64,000 nucleotides of DNA, from contig NC_135366.1 in assembly GCF_051622035.1 (NCBI RefSeq), positions 377,001 to 441,000 of the forward strand. Direction: 5' to 3'. Of the stretch, positions 35,901 through 50,800 are shown one piece after another. The notes under the pieces were generated by a model, which saw nothing but the letters and a program-made list of their open reading frames with translations, was not told the origin of the DNA and did no database searches. The stretch comes from Arctopsyche grandis. Taxonomy: Eukaryota > Arthropoda > Insecta > Trichoptera > Hydropsychidae. Numbering within the stretch: position 1 is the first letter of the stretch; each line of letters opens with the position of its first letter. Made by a program: the position numbers and the translations under genes.

Positions 35901-38900
35901 ATAAATTACCTCTCCGTCAGTTGGTTCAGATCGTTTCCTCCTTTCACCAGGAGTAATTCCAAACGTGATAGCGTAAGCTTCTCTGAAAAAGTGCTCCAAT
36001 CTCTTTTGTCTTCTTTCCCTTGTTTCTGCTTTGGCAAGAATATGATCACGATTAGTCTGTTAGAATTGAATAAATTAATCACAATTTGCATACAATGATA
36101 CTAAAAAAAACAAACAACACTTTCAATAATCACCTGTATGCAATTCAAATTTTTCTTTTGAGCTGTAAGGAACGATTCCAACTTGTTCAAAAACTTTCTT
36201 CTGGATGCTAGAGAATCCAATTCCAATAATAAATCATGTTCACGAGCTACTCTCAACAAAGCAAGTGGTCTGCGCTTATTATTACTCTCCTAAAATATAC
36301 ACAAATTGTATAGATAACTACTAGATAAATTATTTAATTATGTAACAACCAAATTTCTAATACTTACAACACTCTCTTCAACATTTATACAATCGATATT
36401 ATTGAAAGATATTGTTCTGAGCTTATCTCCCTTACGATCAACCATATGAAGTGCTTGCTCAGGTCCAAATCTAACTTTTACTAAACGTTTGTGATGAGCA
36501 TGAAGCCATTCGCGAACCACCATCTTATCAACGGAAGCTAAAATCAATATACATCTATGAACACTATGTTATAAAAATGTACTAAAAAGTCCTCTTAGGA
36601 TTATGGCAACGAACTAACCTTTACAATACTGAGTGTTTTTCAGTTCTTCCTGTTTAATTTTCAATTTTCTCCTGCGAGAGTTTTGTAACTTGACTACGCC
36701 ATATCCAGCTCCGGCACACATTATAGGAATGAATCCCAAGAATACACATACGTAAATATAAGCCAATTCACTGCCCTAAATATGATAAACCATTAGTTTA
36801 CAATATAAATTAGAATATACAAATAGTAAATGTTTGAAGTTACCTCGAAATAATCGTATCCTTTCAAATACTTGCACGGAGGTAAGAGTGACACGTTCAA
36901 TTGAAATGGTTGAGGACAAGGATCACCATTTTTCCAAAAGAATACGTCATTCTGTATCTCGTTAGGGTTTATTCCAGTCGAATTAACAATTACGTCCCAT
37001 AGAGTGATTTTACGTATTTCGTCTATTTCTTCCAATGTGAAGATTCTATTAAGTTCAAATATTGGAGACAATTAGAAATGCATAGCATGAAACTCAATTG
37101 AAATTTGTTTCATTTAAACATACCCATTATCTGCATTCTCAAACCAGAACCTATCAGCATCTCTGATCCTTTTAAATTGTTCTAGAATAACAGCTGTGAA
37201 GAGTTCTCCGGGACTTCCGTAAGATTCCAACATTCCTCCTAAACAAATTGTATAGGCTTATATTTAAACAAATTTCATTTTATTTGTTATTAAAATAAAA
37301 ACAAAATACACACCAATATAGACGTCAATATCATCAATATTGTCATTGTATGCAGTCGTGATCATTTTCAAAAGATCTGGATTGCTTTCAAATAGTTTCG
37401 GATTGATTTCTTCCCAAGTTTTTCTCTTTGGTAGTTTAAAATATGTTCTTTAATAAAAAAAAAATTGATTACTATTGAATCTAATCTTATTTTATACTTA
37501 TTAAAAATAAAGTTTTAAAAAATACCTTGCGGTGTTATAATCAGGTAAACCATTATCTCTTCCTCTCATGATATTCAACGCTCCTAAATCTCTCCTAGTG
37601 AATTCCATAGGACCAAATAGCTTATCTCTTACATCAGAACACAAAACAGTATCTTCCTTTTCAGAAATCTGAGAAGACATTCCCAGCAAAAATTCTTCAA
37701 TAGACGTCTCCGTTATGATATCCTACAAAATAAAACAACATAAAATCATCAAAAAAAACCAATATTTGTTTCACGTATATGTTTGTACTATAAAAATAAC
37801 TGTACTAACATTACTATCCCACCAAGTAGAACAAAGTCTAATTGCCTTGTGTCCCATTGGAGTTTCCCTAAAATGACATTTACCATCTCTTCTATAAATA
37901 CCGGGCGGAATCAAAGTATGTCCGAATCTGAAAGCAGCTGCAGCAAAGATATGGGACACTCCAGGATGCACGTCACTTGCATAGCCGTCGTATTCTGGAA
38001 CTTCAATTCCCAAGAATGCAGGAAGGTACTCGTACATTACTATATTCTGAAATGAAAATATTCAAATTTATTATAAAATATGTATATATATAGTTTTGAA
38101 ATAATTTTGAATTGATTCTCACTTGTAAAGATGCAATGACAATCCTTCTGGTCCTTTGAAATATATCCTCATCACTCCAATCTGGATTTTCTTCAGCAAT
38201 TCTGGACGCTACAACATTATGCCATCGGAAGAATAATATTCCAAATGATAAAATTGCAGGATTTTGATTTGTTCTTGGATCTCCCAATACTGAAAACGAA
38301 TTTGCATTTATTTACACATAATTTAAGCATTCAAGTTTTTTTTTTGACATCAATTTTTATCACGACTGACCTTATTTCAAAAGTGTCACCACATATTTAA
38401 AACCAAATTAAGAATTTATAATAATTCTGTCGGTTATACTAATTACAGAGCGTGAAGCACGATCTGTTATTACACTATTATCATTGTAAACTAGTGTTGT
38501 TTGTTTGCTATTCAAATGTATAGGTTTTTACATATAAAATGGTTATAAAACTTACAAAACAATCTTTCAGGACTAAGCATTCTTGTATATTGAGGCACAG
38601 GATTGTTGAATAACGGCACTCTCATAGTATTCCTGACGGGCAATTTTCCCGAAGGATCACTCAAAAAAGAACCATTCTGTAATTAAAACAAATTATTATT
38701 ATTATAAAGGTAATTTAAATAGTTAAAATTTATAAAAATAAAAGGGCTCATAATGCTAAAGATGAGATCATCTATAATAATTTTTACATTAATATTATTT
38801 TTCATTTAAAAAAAAATGGCATATAAAATATCTCAGTCATAAAAAGTATAATCAATTTATAATGATTGATGATAAAGAACGAAAATGGATAAAATTTGAC

Positions 38901-41729
38901 CATTTTTACAAAGCAAAAAACACCATGAACATCCTGCCCAAAATGGAAGCCGTAAAACGTTCGCTTTTGTCATATTATACATAATTTATTACAACAGAAT
39001 CACCTGAAAAGTCCTCATGGCATTAACCCACGCTTCACTAGTGCTGTAGATGAAACTGCCATCAATCCAAGACGTCATAGAGTTGATCTAAAAAAATAAA
39101 TACATAATAAATCGATTGATGCACAAATGTGGAAGTTACAATTAAACCGTCGACATGTGTTATTTTAATTAAAACACAAACCAAAAACACTCAATCTGTG
39201 TCTACAGCTTGTCCATGTCATAAATTGACGTTGAAATGAGATTATTACACGTTTTTTCCAACATGAAAAGCATGGCAATTATGTAGGTACATATAATAAT
39301 GACCCGCTCTCGTATCGAATAAACCTTTTAGCGGTTTAATCGGTTTTAAATTAAACGATACGTCGAAATTGCGATAGTGTTTTATGTAAGTACGATATTT
39401 TGTGCGAGATATCGAGGTATTGTATCGTTCAATCCCTCTGGGCGAGGATTTTATTACTGTTTCTTAACAATAGATAGAGTGAGACACGGGGATTAAATCG
39501 TTGCATAAGAGATATAATAATAAAGCGTTCATTTGTCCATAGTAGATTTTCAATAAAATTTTTGTATAATATGTACCTATATGTACATAGGTATGTATAT
39601 AAGAGAGCCTTCTGGCAAATTATTGTGTTATAAACGATGATTTCGAAATTTCGCATCGTAATATCATCGTGTTCAAATGTTGCAGATATTTTAAACGAAT
39701 GCAAGAGTTTATTGAAATATACTTCTAATGCAAAATCTTATAAATATTATAATTATACAGATGAAAATAACTATGCAAACATATAAATTTCCCAAATTTT
39801 TCTACGAATAACAACATTTGAAATTCTATTTCCTTAATATTTGAATGTATTTTATAAGAGGAAAAATCGCCATAAAATCATTACAAAATTGATAAACAAT
39901 GAACTGTATTGCAAATATTAAACAACATTCATTCTTTCCTATTCTGAGCATTCATCCTTCTAGCCCAAAATATTTTCCTTATTTCGTCTACTCATCTTAC
40001 TTAGTTACATATTCATACATCCTTCTAAATCTACATATGTACCACCATATTTCTATTTACTATTTAATATATCCCATATATTTTTTAATTAACATCCTAT
40101 TATACGTATGCATATCATACATACTATTTTACTTTTGGGTACCATTTTAGCACACTTTAACTATACATGTATTTCACTTTTCTATCTACTCGTTATAAGA
40201 AATACTTATATAATGTTCCACACTTCTGTAGGTGCATTGGATTTTATGCAATATTTTAACACTCAATATCCAAGCTTCATATCTGTAAACTCATTGATCA
40301 AAAACTTTCCTCATCTTTGCAGATTGAGCAGAGTGGCCCTCTTGATCTCTTCATTCATCTCTTGATTTATTCTTTCTTACTTCCAGACATATTAATAACT
40401 TGACATCAATTTATATACACAACTATTTAACTGACAGCGCTACAATAGATAAGAATGAAAACATAAGACATATCGAACAATATACGTGTGTAAATCTATT
40501 CAGCGGAGATATATTTACCTGCATAAGAAAGGATGTTTGGTCGTATTTGATTAATTCCATTTACGAAAGAGATTTATGTAGATGCAGAAGCACAGACAGA
40601 GTTAGAAAGTGGGTTATCGCGGTGTGAACAAGGACCCAACATCTACTAATTCCATTATATGCAACGGAAACATGTTAAACACATTGTTGTACCACCATTA
40701 ATTTTAACCACCGATCTGCACATACAATATGCGACGTTCTCTCATATCCAAATACCGCGTTATATAGGTGCATATTGTGTCGTACAAATTGCACAAATTC
40801 AAGTGGTCACATTAGATGTGTGCGTACATTCTAATGATGCAATGACAACTCGGTACTAACCAGTCTCCGGCTACAGTAAAACGGAACCTAAACATCAAAC
40901 GCCACTCTGTTCAGGGTCTTCTTACAATTGACCCACTTTTTCTATTCTCATATTGTGTATTTACCTTCTGATTTTTTTGGTTATTATATAATATTTAATC
41001 ATATGCATATTTATAATGGTTTTCTTAGATTATTCAATCTATTATGATTTCAATCTATTTATATTCTATATTCTATATTTTTTATTGATTACTCCAACCT
41101 AACTCATAAAAAACGAGTCAGATTTAATTTTATATAATGATATAATCTTTGAACATTACCATGTGACAATATAAACATAATTACTTGGAAGACTGAACAT
41201 TGCTCAGTAGGTAAAGAGGTGTTTAAGTACATAAATAATTTTTAATACATAAAACTCTGAATCTTTACTTATTAAACTTGGTTTATTTTATTATTTGTTC
41301 TTACAAATCAACTAGTATTTAAGAGGGCTGGACAGCAGCGCCTTGTCCATACAAACGTACTATACTTCTCCCTTCCTCAATTATGGCACCAGAGAAATTA
41401 TTTTTTAATATGCTATGGATATCCACCATTGGGGTGCATCTATTGTTTTATTTTTTTGATTAATTATTTTTTATAGGAGCTAGGAGCCGCCAAACATCTA
41501 TAAAATCGCCTCTTTTTTAAGCCCACGAAACGAGTCCAGCGTGCTTATTTAACGGTCGATTTAAAAAAAAATACGCCGATAGATGCACAGAAAGTATCTT
41601 TCTCATACCGATGATGAAATTTTTTTAAAATTGGTCCAGTTTTGGAGGAGAAAATAGGAGAATACGAAACCTCGATTTTGTCAATTTAAAATACGTTTTA
41701 TCTGGTCGAGGCGCAACTGTCGCATTCAC

Positions 41730-41802
<73 letters not shown>

Positions 41803-44800
41803 ATATATATTGTTGCATTCACTCAATATATATATCGAAGAAAGGAACGGTAGCAAAATTAAGGTTTCGGGTGTACAGCCCTCTTAGCCCCCTCAATGAT
41901 TTTTTCAATGCTGAAACATTACTTGAGCGTTTTTCTGTTTCTGTTTCTTTTCAATATAAAATTAGTAAGTATACTTATGTGTATGTATAAACACACAATT
42001 GATTTTTAAGATCATAATATGTACAGGATATAAAAATTCTTTTAGACATACTCGAATATATTTATGTAAGTAAAGTAATTTGACATATTTGATTCCTCTT
42101 CATATGCCATTAAATAAACTTTGATCGCTCTTAATAAAAAAAATCATTTAATATATTGATTAATAAATAAAAAAACATGATATATGCATCAACTTAATGA
42201 ATTATATCTTGACATTATGAACACTCTCCGGCATTTGCACTGCTATCTCAATCCAAAAAGCTTTTTCTTGTATTACTTTACCATATTAATTTAATTCACA
42301 GCAAGTTTCACAAATACACAAGTAAAACAGAGTGTTTTTAGTACAACTAAAGTGTTTAGTACAACTAAAACACTTTGACGAGTAAAAATAGACTGTTCAA
42401 GATTGAAAATGATCCCGGCCACACCTTGTACTGTTTAAGCACCGAAATCATAATCGACTGATTGCATTGTTGTGTTGTTGAAGTGATTTTAAAGAATTCG
42501 AACAATTTCGCGTGTTTCAGAACACCTATAAGCGTACCCACAATAACATGCAAATTGCTCGGCTGTGCTTCAGATAAAAGTGCATTCTGGCAGGCAAAAG
42601 GTTGCCGAACTGCATTCCGTCGCGTGCACTCAATCGCTCACTAATATGTACACAACCGTGCATGCACTTTTAACCCTTGACATGCAATGTAATAAGTTTT
42701 CAAGCAAATTTTATCTTCATGAACATATGTATATTATATAGCTACAATTAAATGTAATGTACCTATCTATATTATAAAAAAAATGAGATTGATCTGTAGC
42801 GTGTGCTTTTTCTTTCAAAATTATTAAACACTAGTGTTGTGCCCGATGAAATATCATCACCTGGGTGTTGGCATATTAAGTTATTAAATAAAAAGAAATG
42901 TGTCATCGGTCATGTGTTCGATCTTTTCGGATTTTGTCCAATACCTCTTAAATATATTTAATTTAATATTTATGAAAAATATTAAAAAAAAAAATGGTAA
43001 AAACTAATATAAAACACCAATAGAAAAATTAATTAAACAATTAAATAAATAAATTTTCAATAAATGGCGCTAAATGCTTAGAGACTAATTTTCCTGTAGA
43101 AAACATTGGTAGCAAACAGTATATATAGAAGTTTTTTGTTGATCTGTTATGATGTTCGTATTATATTCATACGTTTTGTTGGCAGTGTTTTAACTGTGAC
43201 GTACATATGTCGAATCGAAACGATTATTATAGTACACGACACACAGGAAAGCGATATAATAATTCATTAATTCTGTAACTAATTATATTAATTCATTGTT
43301 ATTTCGTGTTCTTCAACTTCTGGAAATACAGTGATTTATGCAATAATAAAATGCTGCATTGTTTGTAATTAATTGTCCAGGAAGGCGCATTGGGGTCTTC
43401 CTGTCAAGCCTCCCTGTTATATATCTATGTAAAAATAAAAATAAAAATATAGATGATATTGAATAAGGTGAATATTTTGTTTTTCAAATTCCAAATGAAG
43501 TTCAACCAAATTTATTTTAATTTTAATTTTAAATCAGACCGAATAAAAATACTGGAAAGAGTTTCAATTTCAAATTGACCTGGAACTTTTTGAACATCAC
43601 ACATACATATACATACATATGTATATAATAATTTATAGAGTACAAAGCAGTATGTTTCAGGCAGTAAACCTTTAAACGTATTGCCCATATAAAACAGCTC
43701 GTGTTCAAACAAACGCCAATTCACTCTCGTTATTCGTCGAACCGGTTCACCGGCAACAGTTGTCTCCGCCGTGTTATTTACGACAGTGCACTTTAAATGC
43801 AGCACACTGTTGTGAAAAGCCTTCGTACCCAATTAAGCGTCGATATTTGCATACAAAATGTGCCGAATGTTTACAACGACTGCCATTGTCAAGGTTCGAA
43901 CGGCCCGGCCCGTTAAGCCACTTAACCAATGATAATTCGACAATTTTTCACGCTTCTGTTTTCACCGACTTTTCTTTTGAAGATCGGATGGATGAAATCA
44001 ACGCACAAAAAAGCACATTTTAACAAAAGCATATTCTGCAGGGACGTCATTTCAGCTTTTCCCAAGGGTGGTGGGGGCAAAATATTTGATCTATGTACAG
44101 TAAGAAATGATTTTCAAGGGGGGGGGCGTATTATTTCGATTAATCATTTTTTCAGTAATATCCTATCCTATTCAAAAATTTGTTTCGTAGGATAGACGAG
44201 TTTTAAAAATATCTTTCAATTCAAAGCAAGACAAACAATAAAACAAAATATATTTGGGAGTTAACATTTTTTTTCTGGCAAAAATCGTTCAAAAAGTGTT
44301 CTAAAGAATTTCAATATTCGTTGGTTTAGTATTTCGATTAAAATTCATAATAATACATTAAACAACGTATGTAGATAGTCTGGTTCAAATCTAGGGGGGG
44401 CGGCATTGCAGCATATTTATTACATAAATCGCTGTATTTCAAGAGGCTGAAGAACACAAATTAATAATTAATTAATTAATCCATAGAGACATCTATGGAT
44501 TTAGATTTGTATATACATTTTTACATATCTAAATATATACAATTGAATGTCTGTTTGTCTTGTTTGTCTGTCTGTCTCGTATAGGATCCTAAACTACTCA
44601 ACCGATTACGATGGAACTTTCAGGGTTTATTGTATGCATGTCCGGAAAGCTTACTGTGAAAAACAAACGGGAAAAAACCTCTTAATAATAATATTGGTAA
44701 TTACGATTTTATCGACGCGAAAGTTTGAAGAGCCATTGTGTAGCCAAGGAAATGTGTTCGTTGGTAACCACGTTACCAGTTGGTTTATGATGACACGGTT

Positions 44801-47800
44801 GAAGAGACTTTTGAACGACACGGTTGAAACGGGAACGGGAACGGGAATTGCATTTGTTATTGTGGAATTGCAACCAGAGAAATGATATAATAATAGAAGT
44901 GCCTTTACGAATAAATAAATTGTGTCAATATTACGCGGTACATCTCCATAACTATGCTAAAACGCACGGAATACAATCAGGGTAATCACATATTCACTGC
45001 AGAAATTAAAGTTTTATTTTGATATAGATTTATTTACAATTTGAGTAAATGGTGGTATTGGGCGTTGGTGGCCAATCCGTTTCTTTTCTCAGTTGGTGGA
45101 TTATTTTTATCCACTTTTTTGTATTTGCCTGTCCTTGGGAACTCTTAAAATAACGTGTAGTGTATAGTTTCAACAAAAATATGTATAATATAAAATGAAC
45201 AATGTTTATATTAATTAAACTTAAATAATTGGTTATTAATATAATTGAGTATTCGGCGCCACCAAGAGAAATGTTTTTACATTTATTTAAAAATAATTTT
45301 TACATTTCTCTGGTGCCACCCCTGAAATTTTATGTAGAATGCGGGCGATCGCCATGACACTTTTAAAAACTGTCGAACTACGATTTTAATTGCATAATAT
45401 GTTACTCAAATGATCAATTTACTTATAAAAATGTATCCCATGTTGTTTATTGTCTGTTTTTGAATGCATTGTGCTATTCTTAACGATGCACTTGCCCATC
45501 TTGCGAGTAATATAAACAAACAGAGAAGTTTTTATCGGACATATGTACGTCGAGCACCAAGCATCAAATACGACTGAGGCTAACATTATTTAGGAATGTC
45601 TGTGGACAATCGTCACTTGACAACAATATAACGCCTAAAGCCACTTTTATTATTATAACTTTTCTCTGCATGGACCACTTTGCTAGTCATTTTTATATTC
45701 AATCCCCCTGAATTCTAGATACGTCACAATATAACACCTAAAGCCACTTCTATTATAATAACATTTATCTGATTGCAACGCATGCTGAGTTCAGTCAATT
45801 GTACATAAATCAAATTTAGATATTGGTGACATGGTGGGTAGAATGGTGTTTGCCAATTTGATAGAGGAACCGTTTCATTAATGAAATCAGATAAATTGGC
45901 AAACTCTGATAGGAAACGATCTACTTTGAGTCACATATACCCAAGTTTGACCAGCAGAATTAAAGATTAGCACCGGACCAAACCAGGCAATGCCGGTTTT
46001 AGGGGGGGGGGGGGGTCGGGCAGCGCCATATAAGTTAGGGCGCCACACGATACGCCAAAGGCGCTTTAAAATTTAAAATTAGAGCACAAAAAGCCATTCA
46101 AAATTTTAGATTAGAGCGACAATAGCGAAAGTTTTTTGTAAGGGTGTTACACTGCTAGCTAATATGTATGTACTTGTGATGTAAAACGCGAAAAAGTAAA
46201 ACGCGACGTGTTTGGCAATTGACAAAAGAGTTAATTCGACAATTTTTCACGCTTCTGTCCGCTTCAGAGAGCCTGGATCTGGCCTGGATCATCAGTTGTT
46301 CACTGACACATACAGGTGGTGATCTTAATTCGTGATGATAATGAGGCGAAGGCTGTTCTAAAGCGTCTTGAATGGCCGGATATAATCCGCGCAAGTCGTG
46401 AGGGCAGATCGTTTCACCACTTGACAAATTATTTCTGACACATCCTTCTTCTGATTTATTCGCACACATCCATCTCTGCTCTTTGTTTGAGATTGAACAT
46501 ATTTGCAACTCGAAAAAAAACATATGCCTTCGCACTTGACACAAAAAGCATCATTTTTATATCACAAATATAATCAAGATGGAATGGAACACGTTTAGGA
46601 AGTGTTTTTCGGACTTGATTGCTAATATAAACAATTATTTCTGTATTTCGAAAATTATTACAAGGATTTCGCGTATATTTTTAAGACGTTTTCTCTTTGA
46701 TGATGGAATCATTTAAATTATACATACACGAAATTATGAACCTTGTCTCCTTAATTAACTTCGACTTTAGATTAAATATTAACATACATTCATTACCCAT
46801 ATTGTTAATTTCATTTTACTTTATCCTTTCAGTGCGCGCTGATTCATTTATGATTATTATGTATTAGATGTATTATGAGCATTTATAAGAATTGTAAATA
46901 GGTTTTTGAGCTCTTTTTCCTATTATGCTGTACATTAACCAGGGACGTCATTTCAGCTTTTTCTTGGGAGGGGCAAGCAAAAATTGCTGAAATAGAATTT
47001 TTTTCAAAAACAATTTTTTTTGTATCAAAATAAAAATGGAAAATATACGTTGCATACACTTTATTAAGTTATGGAATATGAAAAATAAATAAGCTTATTT
47101 TTGATAAAAAAAATATTAAAGAGAGAAATTGAAAAAATTAAAATAATTATTTTAGACATTAGACAAAATAAGGGTATTTTTAAAATATTTAATTTTTCTA
47201 TTATTTTCATATACAAAATGTGTTTTTTTCGTTTGTAAAAAAATTTCAAGTTGTATCATTCAAATTCATACTTTGTATTATGCAAAAAGTCATAAAGGCG
47301 TTACAGGCGAAAATTTTTTACCAAAATATTCAAATCGTCAACAAAAATCGTCAATTAAACTGTATCATTAAAATCTTTCAAAAATCAAAAATGTTCAGAT
47401 CACACGGTTTTTTCCACACCCCTTTACGTATCAAGTTGAAAATTTATATTTGTATTCTTTATGTACTTAGAGTTGATAAGGTTTTGGTCAGAACGCAATT
47501 TTATCTAATAGCTAAATCTATTTTTGGACCGAACTTGTCACACATGAAGATTAAATCCATCTCATTCGTTGTTTTGTGAGAGATTGGACGTCCGCAAAAA
47601 AAAAATGCGATAGGATTGAATTGATTTTGATCGAAGAAAATCATACCGTCGAATAAATAAATAAATCAGTTGTGCCACACATTGAACCAAAGGTGCGATG
47701 CTCACAATTAAATGATTAAAACGTTTATCGATTTATTACAGACAACCGAGATTAAAAAGTTCACACAATTAAGTCACTACAAAAGCTGGCCGAGATGCGA

Positions 47801-50800
47801 AAGCTCACTCAGCAGAGGGTAAGAACGAACACCAAACCGGTTATTATAATATTACGGAAAATTATTATTACTAAAGAAGATTAATTTTGCCAATTATTTA
47901 CGACGATCGCTCTTATTATTAACGACACAATCGAAGATTTATTAACGAGACGGACGCTATTTTAAGATAATAATATATTGTATTTTCGAACTTGCATCGA
48001 ACGTTAAACGACTCGCGGACTCTAAAAGGTAAATTGGAATACCCACTTGAACCTTATATGTACAGAATATTTCCAACGTGTAACGAATTAAGGTAGGCAT
48101 TCACGGAGAGATTTGCCGACAGATAAGACTCTCGCACCATACACACGTAGGATCGATATTCATCGTATTGTGGTCAATGTTGTAAGTCGAGAATATTCTC
48201 GGAGAATAATCCGATAATATTCTCCAAAAGATTATTCGCCGAGAATTTTATTTTTGCGTGGTTATAAAACATCTCTAGATAGTTTATTGGATTTTTAGAT
48301 TATTCTAGGATATTTTTAGCACCTAATAAGAGTAATAGGACTTTCTAGAATCACTGAGAGCACTTAAGTACACCGACTAGTAAGTGTGTACATAAGCTTT
48401 GATTTCTAGCTAAAGCTTTCGACGTTAGATTCCGCAGATATTCTTACTAGACAAAATATACACTGATGCACCAATTCATGCACTTCTGCTGTGCACTAGT
48501 AAATCTGCTAATGAATGAAATTTGAATGGTTTGACGGCTGAATAAAGATTGACGTTGCTCTTTCAATGAATTGTATGCTCAATAATATAACTGGTTGTGT
48601 TCAAATAACTAATTTATTGTTGAATTGATACTAAATAGACAATAATTAACAAGGTTAAAGCCACTGTAGAAGTTTTACAATTAAGGATATTCTCGGAGAA
48701 CGAGAATATTCCGAAAATATTCTCCAAAAGATTATTCGCCGAGAATTTTCTTTTTTCTCGGTTATAAAACATCTCTAGATAGTTTATTAGATTTTTTGAT
48801 GATTCTAGGATATTTTCAGGAACTAATAGGAGTAATAGGACTTTCTAGAATGTCTGAGAAAATTTTGAATGACATTTTTTTCATTCTGACGACACTGAAT
48901 GTGTCATTTCGTCATTTTAGCATACGCGCACTACCACCATGAACGTTTTTCGTGAAATTCTCACAGGAATGCAATGCTTATTAACTTTGGAAGCAATAAA
49001 TTATACATATTTTGTATGAGTTTGAGTATTTTTATTGTTATTTCACACCAGTGCGTACTTTTAAAAGTCATTACATAATATGAAATCGTAAATTTATTAA
49101 ATTTAGAAACGATAAAAATTTGTAAATAAACAATGCAAGCTACAATTAACAATAAAATGTCAGTTGCTTTTTTTTGCTTCCAGATCTATAAATAAAGCTT
49201 TGAGTTTTTCTCCGAAATCGTTAAATCTTTTAACACAAACTACATAATAGGCGTAACATTTCTGTTGTGTTTGCAAAATGTTAAAAATTATTATTAATTA
49301 GGTTTTTGCATTAGTTTATTAACTTTATTCATGTCTTCCTTCATCTTACCGTTCACATGAATTTATCCATTTTTTGAAATTACAACGGAATAGTATAAAA
49401 GCCCTCGATATTCTCGAAAATTCTCGGTTTGGAGAATATTCTCCAAAAGATTATTACCGAGCATTTTACAACGCTAATTGTGGTACTCAATTTTGCTGAT
49501 TTTTTTGATAGATTGTATTTTTGGCAACTGCAGTAAAATATCACATATGAACTAGTGATCTAGAGACTCTACGACAGAACGGAGCAATCTGTGGGTGAAT
49601 GCTCGCCTTTACTCTCGTCGAATGAAAAAATGGATAAATACCTGTTCTCTGGGAGTGTTGGGACTTTGTCCAGTGTTTCTGTCGTAGGCTGCTCTATGGA
49701 ACGGTATGTGTTTGTCTCCTGCACAATCTCTATCGTACATTTCGTCACACTTTTCCACTTCGATTTTGTGCATTTCGATGGGGCAACCGGACTCCGAAGC
49801 CATCACTATCTCGCCAGTAACAAGTTGACCTGAAAAAGGAACAAAAACCTTTCAAATTCTCAGAAGACCTTAAGTCGATCGAAAAAAATAACACGTCGAT
49901 TGCTTCCTGGTTTGAATTTTTCGCAGAAGTTTGCATAATTTAGTATTATTGCAAATTTAATTGATTGTTATTATGTTTTGGATTGTAACATAACACTAAC
50001 ACTAAAAAACCATGATACTGAATACCAATCAGTCAAAAGCTCAGAAACTCAGAAATGAAAAATGCACACATGTACAAAGGTTTTGTTCTATTATGCATAT
50101 GTGCACACTTATTGCAGTTCGATTGACGAATCATCTCGACTGGCCGAGTGTTATAAAATGGCACATTTCACTCGAATCGACCTTCGTTGTGCAACAATGG
50201 TGTCTATGGAACAGTTGCACGTGAAATCGGCTACTTGTTGCCAAGTGAAGTGAACGTATTATATGTTACACATTGTGGGAACAGCCTTGGCCAAAAGAAG
50301 ATGCTTAAACCAATATTTATTTGCATTCAACTCTGTTTAATTACAATACGTATCGATCAGTACAGGTCACGATCTTATAACTCTAATACATATTATGTAC
50401 ATATACGTATATCTATTGCTTATCTGATGGCATTTTCGCATTAGAGCTCTTTTTGCTCGATGAGATGAGATGGTTTGTTGGAAAATTGAAGACGGGATTG
50501 AATTTGATAACTACATATATATATTTTCGGGCAAATTATAATACTAGGAACCAGATTGGAGTGTGTGACTTTTATCAAGAAGTGTATATATTTATTGAAA
50601 AAATAGAAAAAAATTTACAGCAAAATTAAGACCGATATAATCTATTATATGTATGTATGTATTAAGAGCTTCCTCAATAATAATGCAAATATTACAAAAA
50701 ATTATCTATAACCTTTAAAAATCGTATTCACAATATCAAATATCAAAATCATGAGAATTAAGTTCCACGATTACATGATAATTAAGTCATTAAGTGAGAG

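Larger units (their letters stand above)
39088..49641 (-). other. Large Duox intron 2 (10.6 kb), repeat-filled
   Basis: Separates the exon ending in P-R-E-Q from the exon starting [10 protein letters not shown]. Contents identified: a decayed RTE copy (39.95-40.4 kb), (AT)n (41.73-41.80 kb), SINE tail (43.4 kb), G-rich hAT-like termini (44.04 and 46.94 kb), Helitron-like DNA (44.5 kb), the dispersed repeat (44.9-45.65 kb), a SINE body (45.84 kb), a possible coding segment (46.2-46.5 kb) and a hAT-like foldback (48.2-49.5 kb). The remaining 40.4-43.2 and 46.6-48.1 kb are AT-rich with nothing recognised. Confidence 0.85.

Noticed and set aside
40659..40700. Minus-strand W-W-Y-N-N-V peptide resembling the Duox N-terminal W-Y-N-N-L-A motif
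   Set aside because: It lies downstream of two exons that must follow it in the gene, and the neighbouring residues do not match. Chance.
44547..44885. 112-codon plus-strand ORF
   Set aside because: Lies in Helitron-like repetitive DNA containing a (GGGAAC)n tract, with no recognisable domain.
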